A stretch of 5,251 nt of DNA from JBDTLH01 sp039934875 (GTDB lineage Bacteria > Acidobacteriota > Terriglobia > Terriglobales > Acidobacteriaceae), in contig JBDTLH010000171.1 of NCBI GenBank assembly GCA_039934875.1, positions 1 through 5,251 of the forward strand, given 5' to 3'. The translations under genes were made by a program, and so were the position numbers. Below the pieces are notes generated by a model, which was not told where the DNA came from, did no database searches, and saw only the letters and a list, made by a program, of their open reading frames with translations. This document shows, in pieces, positions 1-5,251 of the stretch. Positions within the stretch are counted from its first letter, which is position 1, and the number at the start of each line of letters is the position of its first letter.

Positions 1-868
1 GGTGCACCGTTTGAGTGACTTGCGCGACCAGTTGCTCGGAGCGCTGGAAGGTGACGCCGCGCTCGAAGGCAACTTGGACGTCGGCGAAATAGCGATTTCC
101 CGCGCGTCGCACGCGCACCTGGTCCACAGCGATGACCCCATCGAGGCGGCTAAGGTGCTGGGCAATCTGGTTGCGAATGCCGACTGGCGCGGCATCCAGA
201 AGCGCATCAATGGTTTTGCGCGCCAGGCGCCAGCTCACCTGTACGACGATGCCGGCGACGAAGAGCGCGGCGATGGGGTCGGCTTTTTGCAGCATCAGAT
301 TATGGCTACGCTCGCCGAAGTACACGAGAATGAGACCGACAACAACCACTCCGCTCGACCAGATGTCGGTCGAAAAGTGGAGCGCATCGGCTTCAAGGGC
401 CTGCGAGTCCCAGCGGTGGGCGATCACGGAGAGCTTGCGGGAGCGCCACCAATCCACGGCCATCGAGAAGATCAGCACAGCGAAGGCGGCGGCGGTGGGT
501 CGGACATGCACTCCGCGAAACAGAAGGCGATGGACAGCCTCATAGACGATCCAGACACAGGTAATCAGGAGCAGCGTGGTTTCAAGGAAGGCGGAGAAAT
601 TTTCCACCTTGCCATGCCCATATTGATGGATCGCGTCGGCGGGCTTATCGGAAACACGGATGCTGAAGTAGGTGATGAGCGCGGCGACCAGATCAAGCCC
701 GGAGTGGGCAGTCTCCGAGAGCAGCCCCAGCGACCCGGTGGCCACGGCGGTCAACGCTTTGAGCGTGGTGATGGCAACGGCGGCGAAGAGAGAGTTGCGC
801 GCGACCGAGCGCTTCTCTCGCACCATGCGCTCTTGCGAGGCTTCCGTTTGCAGGTGGTTGGTCACCAT
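1..868 (-). CDS. Cation diffusion facilitator (CDF) family transporter, C-terminus cut by window edge
   Basis: This is a membrane antiporter of the CDF family, which exports divalent metals such as Zn2+ in exchange for protons. I translated 289 codons by hand; the frame is still open at the left edge, so the C-terminus is missing. Hydrophobic stretches at about residues 26-50, 54-70, 92-110, 127-140, 172-187 and 197-212 fit the six-helix fold. Family motifs are HSGLD (55-59) in helix 2, HQYGHGKVE (81-89) after it, LEADALHFSTD (158-168) in helix 5, and DAAP (225-228), followed by the start of the cytoplasmic ferredoxin-like domain. The likely transport site is H55, D59, H164 and D168. A HxxxD/HxxxD arrangement is usual for zinc-type CDFs, but the metal is inferred. 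The gene starts 41 bases after ubiE. No good Shine-Dalgarno is visible before the chosen ATG, so the start is only moderately certain; an in-frame ATG also exists at residue 15. Confidence 0.9.
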   Translation of the reverse strand, partial: MVTNHLQTEASQERMVREKRSVARNSLFAAVAITTLKALTAVATGSLGLLSETAHSGLDLVAALITYFSIRVSDKPADAIHQYGHGKVENFSAFLETTLLLITCVWIVYEAVHRLLFRGVHVRPTAAAFAVLIFSMAVDWWRSRKLSVIAHRWDSQALEADALHFSTDIWSSGVVVVGLILVYFGERSHNLMLQKADPIAALFVAGIVVQVSWRLARKTIDALLDAAPVGIRNQIAQHLSRLDGVIAVDQVRVRRAGNRYFADVQVAFERGVTFQRSEQLVAQVTQTVH

Positions 869-909
869 ATTGTTTCTAGTGAAGATGCTACACGAGCGAA
901 AACGCCGCG

Positions 910-1671
910 TTACTGTTTGCTGCCGCGATAGAGTCCGGCGATGCCAAATGAGTATGGGGACCAGGAGACATGAGAGAATCCGGCGCGGCGCATGCGCTCC
1001 AGCATCTCTTGCGGAGCAGGAAACTTTTCCACGGACGCGGGGAGATAGGTATAAGCGCCGCAACTGCCCGACAGCGTCGCGCCGATGCGAGGCAGGAGAT
1101 GCTTAAAGTAGAAGCGGTAGAGCTTTCCCAGCATGCCTTTCGGTTCGCTGAAATCCAGGATGCCGATCTCGCCTGCCGGGCGCAGCACGCGCGCGATCTC
1201 TTCGAGCCCGGCCTGGTAGTCGGCGAGGTTTCTGAATCCGAAGGCGGAGACTACGAGATCGAGGCTGACGGACGCGAACGGCATGTGCAGTGCGTCTGCT
1301 TCTACGGCGAGCGCATTCGCGTAGCGGCCACGAAATTTCTGTGCGCCTCGCTTAAGCATGGGATGAGAGAAGTCAACGGCGACCAAGGGCGCTGATCCCG
1401 CGGGGCGGCGCGCGTGGAGCGCCATTGTCATGTCGCCGGTGCCGCAGCAGAGGTCGAGAATGTTCGCTTTCGGACGGGAGAGGATGTGGTCGAAGGCGCG
1501 CGCCGCCTTCCACCACCATAGCCGGTCGATATTCGCGGAGAGCACGTGGTTCAAGAGGTCGTAGCGGGGCGCAATTTCGTCGAACATCTGGCGCACCGCA
1601 AGCGCCGCGGATTGGGTGTCGTGCGTTCCCTCAGGGGCCGCGCCGGGTGATTTGGCGTGAACTTCAGTCAT
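910..1671 (-). CDS. ubiE: Demethylmenaquinone / ubiquinone C-methyltransferase (UbiE/MenG family)
   Basis: This is a SAM-dependent C-methyltransferase of 253 residues, the usual family length. It performs the last step of menaquinone synthesis (demethylmenaquinone to menaquinone) and, in ubiquinone makers, a benzoquinol methylation. Visible family features are VRQMFDEIAPRYDLLNHVLS (26-45), the SAM-binding motif I ILDLCCGTGD (71-80), the acidic residue D100 in VAVDFSHPML, FGFRN (144-148), LDFSEP (172-177), YTYLPASVEKFP (207-218) and the C-terminal SFGIAGLYRG. The first 25 or so residues are a variable extension. The ATG overlaps the aroB stop as ATGA, and the Shine-Dalgarno is weak, so translation is probably coupled to aroB. 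If the host is menaquinone-only, MenG is the better name; this window cannot settle that because no other quinone genes are present. Confidence 0.95.
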   Translation of the reverse strand: MTEVHAKSPGAAPEGTHDTQSAALAVRQMFDEIAPRYDLLNHVLSANIDRLWWWKAARAFDHILSRPKANILDLCCGTGDMTMALHARRPAGSAPLVAVDFSHPMLKRGAQKFRGRYANALAVEADALHMPFASVSLDLVVSAFGFRNLADYQAGLEEIARVLRPAGEIGILDFSEPKGMLGKLYRFYFKHLLPRIGATLSGSCGAYTYLPASVEKFPAPQEMLERMRRAGFSHVSWSPYSFGIAGLYRGSKQ

Positions 1672-2777
1672 TGATTTTGCGAGAGTCCCCGGATGTGTTC
1701 GGTTGCATGGGCGACTAGATCAGGGGAGACATCGGAAGAGATGATGGTCTCTCCAATTTTGGATGCAAGGACGAAGTGCCTCTGGCCCGCGACCGTTTTT
1801 TTGTCCGATGCCGAGAGGCGAACGATTGCATTGGGGCTTGAATGGACTGGCGGCAGCGGGCCATAGTTGAGGACAGTTTGCGTGATGCGCCGCGCGGTCT
1901 GCTCGGTGCAGACTTTCATTTGAAGAGCGATGTGGGCGGCGGCGATCATGCCCCATCCTACCGCCTCGCCGTGCAGAAAGTGCGTGTAGTGAGTATCCGC
2001 TTCAAGCGCGTGACCGATGGTATGCCCATAGTTGAGGATGCGGCGCAGGCCGGATTCGCGCTCGTCCTTCGAGACCACGCGCGCTTTCACCTGGACACTG
2101 GCTTCAATACAGGCGGCGATAAAAGTTTGGTCGCGGGAGAGAAACGCGGCGTGCCCGCTTTCCACAAGGCTAAACAGATCGTGGTCTGCGATAATTCCGC
2201 ATTTAATCACCTCAAAGATGCCTGCACGGAGCTCGCGGTCGTCGAGGGTGTTGGTGAGAAGGGAATCGATCAATACAAGTTCAGGCTGATGAAAGCTGCC
2301 GATGAGATTTTTGCCGCTCGCGAGGTTGACGCCGGTCTTGCCGCCGACGCTAGCGTCCACTTGTGCCAGCAAAGTGGTGGGGACTTGCACCACGCGGATG
2401 CCGCGCATATAAATCGCGGCGAGAAATCCCGCCAGGTCGCCAATTACGCCGCCTCCCAAAGCAACGATGACACTCGATCGGTCCGCACCGAAATCGGTGA
2501 GTTGTTCCGCGGCGCACTCCACGGTGGACAGCTTTTTTGCCGCCTCGCCATCCGCAATCAGCAGTTTGTTCCAAGCGAGTCGAGCGCCGTCAAGAGAATG
2601 TGTAAGGGTCTCTCCCCAATATTTCCAAACGTTCTCAGACGAGACTACGATCAGTTTTTCAGTTGAGAACTGAAGCTCTGAGCGCAGCAGCGCACCGCTC
2701 TCAGAGAGCATTCCGGCGCCGATGACTGCAGCATAGTTGTGTGATGGAGTAATAACGGAGATGCGTTTCACTTGCAT
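1668..2777 (-). CDS. aroB: 3-dehydroquinate synthase
   Basis: This cytoplasmic NAD+- and divalent-metal-dependent enzyme converts DAHP to 3-dehydroquinate, the second step of the shikimate pathway to chorismate. At 369 residues it is full length. The NAD-binding segment shows GGGVIGDLAGFLAAIYMRGI (108-127), then VPTTLLAQVDASVGGKTGVN (132-151) and KNLIGSFHQP (156-165). The metal ligands are expected at E189 (FEVIKCG), H252 (NYGHTIGHALE) and H269 (HGEAVGWGM); each is offset by five from the E. coli positions as I recall them. The C-terminal DKK (325-327) and RHFVL substrate-site segment are also present. The gene lies 14 bases after aguA and overlaps ubiE by four bases. The Shine-Dalgarno is poor: only a GGA immediately before the ATG. 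Translation may therefore depend on ribosomes finishing aguA. Nothing in the sequence suggests a 2-deoxy-scyllo-inosose synthase or another sugar-cyclase paralogue. Confidence 0.96.
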   Translation of the reverse strand: MQVKRISVITPSHNYAAVIGAGMLSESGALLRSELQFSTEKLIVVSSENVWKYWGETLTHSLDGARLAWNKLLIADGEAAKKLSTVECAAEQLTDFGADRSSVIVALGGGVIGDLAGFLAAIYMRGIRVVQVPTTLLAQVDASVGGKTGVNLASGKNLIGSFHQPELVLIDSLLTNTLDDRELRAGIFEVIKCGIIADHDLFSLVESGHAAFLSRDQTFIAACIEASVQVKARVVSKDERESGLRRILNYGHTIGHALEADTHYTHFLHGEAVGWGMIAAAHIALQMKVCTEQTARRITQTVLNYGPLPPVHSSPNAIVRLSASDKKTVAGQRHFVLASKIGETIISSDVSPDLVAHATEHIRGLSQNQ

Positions 2778-2791
2778 TCCATCTTAAATAA

Positions 2792-3880
2792 TCAGGCGGG
2801 CTGTTGCTGGGAGGCGCAGTGGATGGTCCCCAGGCCCCACACGAAATCGCGGCAATAGATGGGGATGATGTTGCGCTCGGGTATAGCCTGGGCAAGGATG
2901 TCGAGCGCGATGCGGTCGTTGGGGTCATTGAATACGGGCACGAGAACGATTCCGTTGGCGACGAGAAAGTTCGCATAGCTGGCAGGAAGCCGCTGACCGT
3001 CGAAGATGACCGGAGCCGGCATGGGGAGCTCAATGATATCTGGGCGAGCTCCGTCTTCCAGGCGCGCGGACTTGAGACGGCGCAAGTTGTGATCCAGTAG
3101 CTTATGGTTCGGATCAGTGGGGTCGGGCTCAATGCAGGTGATGATCCGTCCGGGGGCAACGAAGCGGGAGACGTCGTCCACGTGGCCATGCGTGTCATCG
3201 CCGGTGATGCCGCGATCGAGCCAGATGACGTTGCTGATGCCAAGGAAGCCGAAGAAGCAGGCCTCGAGTTGTTCGCGACCGACGCCTGGATTACGCGCTT
3301 GGATGGGGCTCAATAGACACTCTTCCGTGGTCAGCAGAGTACCGCGCCCGTTCACGTCGATGCTGCCGCCTTCAAGCACCACGCGGTGTTGCTTTCCGCC
3401 GGCAAGAGAGACAGTGGGTCGCCATGAACGCTTGCTTAAGACTTCAGCGACGCGCGCAGGAATCTGATCGTCGTTCTTCCAGTTGGGATACTTTGCCCAG
3501 CCGTTAAAGCGCCAGTTGGTGATGGCGGTCTCATTCGTGTCGTCGTTTTTCAGGAAAATAGGGCCGGAGTCGCGGGCCCAGACGCGGTCGGTCGGCCAGC
3601 GATAGAAATCCACTTTGTCCAAATTGGCTGCGGAACGCGACAGTACGCGCCGCGCGGAACTCTCCTGGCGCTCATCTTTCACGATGATGCATACACGTTC
3701 TACGCGAGCAAGGTGGCGCACGATTTCGGCATAGACCCACTGGATGGGCTGAAACTTGCCCGGCCAGTCTTGGCGGTTATGTGGCCATGCCAGCCAGGTC
3801 GCTTGATGGGGCTCCCACTCGGCGGGCATGCGAAAGCCTAGCTCGCGCGGAACCCGCCTCTCGCCCGAACTAGCGCCCAT
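2792..3880 (-). CDS. aguA: Agmatine deiminase (agmatine iminohydrolase)
   Basis: The enzyme hydrolyses agmatine to N-carbamoylputrescine and ammonia, and belongs to the bacterial peptidyl-arginine-deiminase-like (guanidino-group-modifying) superfamily. With the start chosen here it has 362 residues, a normal length. Visible family segments are GFRMPAEWEPHQATWLAWP (15-33), WARDSGP (101-107, with D104), LEGGSIDVNG (169-178, with E170), DDTHGHVDD (228-236, with H233 and D235) and the C-terminal GTIHCASQQQP with the expected nucleophile C355. All catalytic positions are therefore present. The frame is open back to an ATG at 3961, but that would add 27 residues lacking family character and overlap aguB by 92 bases. 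The ATG at 3880 has an AAAGG seven bases upstream and overlaps aguB by only 11 bases. A neighbouring AguB-type amidase supports agmatine as substrate over peptidyl-arginine. Putrescine biosynthesis is more likely than agmatine catabolism because a decarboxylase gene is next to the pair. Confidence 0.93.
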   Translation of the reverse strand: MGASSGERRVPRELGFRMPAEWEPHQATWLAWPHNRQDWPGKFQPIQWVYAEIVRHLARVERVCIIVKDERQESSARRVLSRSAANLDKVDFYRWPTDRVWARDSGPIFLKNDDTNETAITNWRFNGWAKYPNWKNDDQIPARVAEVLSKRSWRPTVSLAGGKQHRVVLEGGSIDVNGRGTLLTTEECLLSPIQARNPGVGREQLEACFFGFLGISNVIWLDRGITGDDTHGHVDDVSRFVAPGRIITCIEPDPTDPNHKLLDHNLRRLKSARLEDGARPDIIELPMPAPVIFDGQRLPASYANFLVANGIVLVPVFNDPNDRIALDILAQAIPERNIIPIYCRDFVWGLGTIHCASQQQPA

Positions 3881-4796
3881 CGAGGAACCTTTGCGCAATT
3901 GGGAGATAGGAATCGATGCGTCGATCGCGCAAGAATGGCCAACTACGACGCACTTCATCAATCAATTTCAGATCAATGGGGATGATCAGAGTTTTTTCTT
4001 CAGCGGCGGAGGCTTCCGCCAGCACGCGCCCGAAGGGATCGCAGATGAAACTTCCGCCGAAGAATTCGATGCCGTCCCCCTCTACGCGATTTCCGTGCAC
4101 GTCGCTGTGCTCGAGTCCCACACGGTTTACCGCGGCGACAAAAACTCCATTGGAGATGGCGTGTGCGCGCTGCACTGTACGCCATGCATCATGCTGCGCC
4201 GTCCCCCACTCTTTCTTCTCCGCCGGATGCCAACCGATTGCGGTGGGATAAAAAATGATATTCGCCCCTTGCAGTGCCGTGAGGCGCGCGCCTTCGGGAT
4301 ACCACTGGTCCCAGCAGATCAGCGCTCCGATGTCGCCGACCGCGGTATCGAAGCAGCGATAGCCGAGATCACCCGGCGTGAAGTAATACTTCTCGTAGTA
4401 GAGCGGATCGTCGGGGATGTGCATCTTGCGATAGAGACCCTTGAGTGTGCCGTCAGAATCGATCACCGCTGCGGTATTGTGATACAGACCGCGTGCCCTC
4501 TTCTCGAAGAGAGAGGCGATGATGACGATGTTCTTCTCTCTTGCGATTTCGGAAAGGCGGGTGGTTGAAGGGCCAGGAATCGGCTCGGCGAGATCGAAGT
4601 ATGCGGGGTCCTGCTTCTGGCAAAAATATTGCGAGCGAAAGAGCTCCGGCAGGCAGACGATTTCGGCGCCGCGCTCCGCAGCCTCGCGCAATTTAGCGAT
4701 GGCCCGCTCAAGGTTCTCGTCGGGATCGGGGGTCATGTGCATCTGTACCAGTCCGACGGTGAATTTGTCTTTCGAGTGTGCTGAAGAACTCATCAT
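3870..4796 (-). CDS. aguB: N-carbamoylputrescine amidase (nitrilase superfamily)
   Basis: The enzyme hydrolyses N-carbamoylputrescine to putrescine, CO2 and ammonia, finishing the agmatine route. It is a carbon-nitrogen hydrolase of 308 residues with the Glu-Lys-Cys triad in recognisable settings: E51 in CLPELF, K124 in YRKMHIPDDP and C161 in ICWDQWYPEGAR. The AguB-like stretches PDDPLYYEKYYFTPGDLG (128-145), YPTAIGWHP (183-191), GTAQHDAW (198-205) and FFGGSFICDPFG (245-256) favour this member over generic nitrilases or beta-ureidopropionase. The start is uncertain. The ATG at 4796 is taken because the extra residues upstream look unconserved; a second ATG follows at once (4793). A TTG at 4814 would add six residues and has an AAAGGG 11 bases upstream (4826-4831), whereas the ATG at 4796 has no clear Shine-Dalgarno. 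The stop overlaps the aguA start by 11 bases, so the pair is probably co-translated. Confidence 0.94.
   Translation of the reverse strand: MMSSSAHSKDKFTVGLVQMHMTPDPDENLERAIAKLREAAERGAEIVCLPELFRSQYFCQKQDPAYFDLAEPIPGPSTTRLSEIAREKNIVIIASLFEKRARGLYHNTAAVIDSDGTLKGLYRKMHIPDDPLYYEKYYFTPGDLGYRCFDTAVGDIGALICWDQWYPEGARLTALQGANIIFYPTAIGWHPAEKKEWGTAQHDAWRTVQRAHAISNGVFVAAVNRVGLEHSDVHGNRVEGDGIEFFGGSFICDPFGRVLAEASAAEEKTLIIPIDLKLIDEVRRSWPFLRDRRIDSYLPIAQRFLDGR
3888..3892 (-). promoter_or_regulatory. Ribosome binding site that decides the aguA start
   Basis: AAAGG on the minus strand lies seven bases before the ATG at 3880, inside the last codons of aguB. It favours the 362-residue form of AguA over the longer reading that begins at 3961. 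Confidence 0.6.
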
Positions 4797-4814
4797 CGAT
4801 GTCTGACTACCCAA

Positions 4815-4826
4815 GCGCTGAAGCGC
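4815..4826. other. Small inverted repeat in the aguB leader
   Basis: GCGC-TGAA-GCGC (TTCA loop on the minus strand) sits about 18 bases before the aguB ATG, between the AAAGGG at 4826-4831 and the possible TTG start at 4814. In the transcript it could fold and partly mask the aguB initiation region. The stem is only four base pairs, or five with a tight loop, so it may be chance. Confidence 0.3.
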
Positions 4827-4845
4827 CCTTTCTCTGCAGTTTATC

Positions 4846-4864
4846 CCTCGGCTGAAAGCCGGGG
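4846..4864. other. Intergenic hairpin between pdaD and aguB
   Basis: An inverted repeat with arms CCTCGGCT and AGCCGGGG around a GAA loop. On the plus strand it has eight pairs including one G-U. On the minus strand, the direction of the genes, it keeps five core pairs, one A-C mismatch and two outer pairs. No U-run follows in the minus direction, so it is not a standard intrinsic terminator. It may be a remnant of a dispersed palindromic repeat or a processing site in the leader of the aguB transcript. Confidence 0.45.
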
Positions 4865-4957
4865 AGTCTACCCAACCCGCTGTCCCGAAGAAGTCGAATC
4901 ACCCGCCGTGGCGCTCAGCGCATATTGCGTGTTGCCGACGAAACGCGAGGTCCTTCG

Positions 4958-5011
4958 CTGCGCTCAGGATGACAATTCCGCTCGGTATGACAACTTCGCT
5001 CAGGATGCCAA
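4958..5011. repeat. Degenerate 18-base tandem repeat, three copies plus a decayed fourth
   Basis: Three consecutive 18-base units (4958-4975, 4976-4993, 4994-5011) share the plus-strand pattern yTtCGCTCaGgATGaCAA. A fourth begins at 5012 with TTTCGCT and then diverges. On the minus strand the units read TTGGCATCCTGAGCGAAG, TTGTCATACCGAGCGGAA and TTGTCATCCTGAGCGCAG; the last continues as CGAAGGACC, making an imperfect palindrome over about 4952-4967. The core resembles a dispersed intergenic repeat that I recall from Acidobacteriota and some other environmental bacteria. The array lies just after the pdaD stop. No function can be assigned. Confidence 0.7.
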
Positions 5012-5037
5012 TTTCGCTAACCCGCTAAAGATACGTT

Positions 5038-5251
5038 CTACTCGAAGATCAGGATTGCCGCCGCAATGGTGGTGGTCCACCATCCGCGCTTATCGCCCAC
5101 GGCGGTTTGGGTTACGTTGGTGGTGCGCACGATCTTATTGGAGAGGCGATAGACCTCTTTCTTCTCGTCCCAAGACTTGTCGGGGTCGAACTCTACGCCC
5201 AGTGTGGTGGCAAGCATCTCCGCCGCCAACTCCTCGGCGTAGTCACCGGCC
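5038..5251 (-). CDS. pdaD: Pyruvoyl-dependent arginine decarboxylase, C-terminal part (5' end outside window)
   Basis: This enzyme decarboxylates arginine to agmatine using a pyruvoyl group made by self-cleavage at a serine, in place of PLP. Only the last 70 residues are in the window. They carry the family's characteristic end: GDYAEELAAEMLATTLGVEF, then DPDKSWDEKKEVYRLSNKIV, RTTNVTQTAVGDKRGWWTTT and the hydrophobic IAAAILIF terminus. The self-cleavage Ser-Ser site would lie upstream, outside the window, so activity cannot be judged. The frame is open to the right edge; the in-frame TTG or ATG codons near 5217-5229 are internal. The next genes downstream, aguB and aguA, use its product in turn, which strongly supports the assignment. 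It is separated from aguB by 241 bases, so the two may be co-transcribed or may have separate promoters. A related pyruvoyl decarboxylase with another substrate is possible but less likely here. Confidence 0.87.
   Translation of the reverse strand, partial: AGDYAEELAAEMLATTLGVEFDPDKSWDEKKEVYRLSNKIVRTTNVTQTAVGDKRGWWTTTIAAAILIFE

Noticed and set aside
2..931. A 309-codon open frame on the plus strand at the left edge
   Set aside because: It is antisense to the CDF gene and runs into the end of ubiE. Its translation is rich in Gly, Asp, Glu and Arg with no recognisable domain, while the minus strand carries clear CDF motifs. GC-rich codon use explains the open mirror frame.
1842..2666. A 274-codon open frame on the plus strand
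   Set aside because: It lies entirely opposite aroB, whose motifs are unmistakable. No family features are seen in the plus-strand translation.
3881..3961. A longer AguA beginning at the ATG at 3961
   Set aside because: The 27 extra residues do not resemble the family's N-terminus and would overlap aguB by 92 bases. The ATG at 3880 has a well-placed AAAGG.
3828..4568. A 246-codon open frame on the plus strand
   Set aside because: It is antisense to aguB and the start of aguA and shows no recognisable domain; treated as a shadow.
4835..4875. A possible sigma-70-like promoter before aguB (minus strand TAGACT, about 18 bases, then GGATAA)
   Set aside because: Both hexamers match the consensus poorly, and the spacer is the hairpin at 4846-4864. 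There is not enough here to call a promoter.
4952..5030. A CRISPR array
   Set aside because: The 18-base units abut without unique spacers and are degenerate, so this is a short tandem repeat and not repeat-spacer structure.
5012..5037. A terminator just after pdaD
   Set aside because: The CGCTAA-type elements here are direct repeats rather than inverted ones, and no U-run follows a stem, so no intrinsic terminator is supported.

Overview
The window is a compact bacterial chromosomal segment with moderately high GC. All six recognised genes lie on the minus strand, so transcription runs from the right edge to the left. Read in that order they are: the end of a pyruvoyl-dependent arginine decarboxylase (pdaD), N-carbamoylputrescine amidase (aguB), agmatine deiminase (aguA), 3-dehydroquinate synthase (aroB), a UbiE/MenG-type quinone methyltransferase, and a cation diffusion facilitator (CDF) transporter cut by the left edge.

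The first three genes make up a complete arginine-to-putrescine route. Arginine is decarboxylated to agmatine, agmatine is deiminated to N-carbamoylputrescine, and the carbamoyl group is then hydrolysed off to give putrescine. AroB forms the first ring of the shikimate pathway. Its end product, chorismate, is also the precursor of menaquinone, whose last methylation is done by MenG/UbiE. The aroB-ubiE pair overlaps by ATGA, so the two are probably translationally coupled.

The genes from aguB to the CDF gene are packed tightly: an 11-base overlap, a 14-base gap, a 4-base overlap and a 41-base gap. They look like one transcription unit. The only sizeable non-coding stretch is the 241 bases between pdaD and aguB. 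It holds a degenerate 18-base tandem repeat and several small inverted repeats.

The repeat core (minus strand, TGTCATCCTGAGCG) and the gene content suggest an Acidobacteriota-like or similar environmental bacterium. That assignment is inferred from memory of the repeat style and is not proven. I see no RNA genes, CRISPR array, insertion sequence or clear phage gene. The window looks like an ordinary metabolic region; its most notable points are the self-contained putrescine pathway and the repeat-filled gap inside it.
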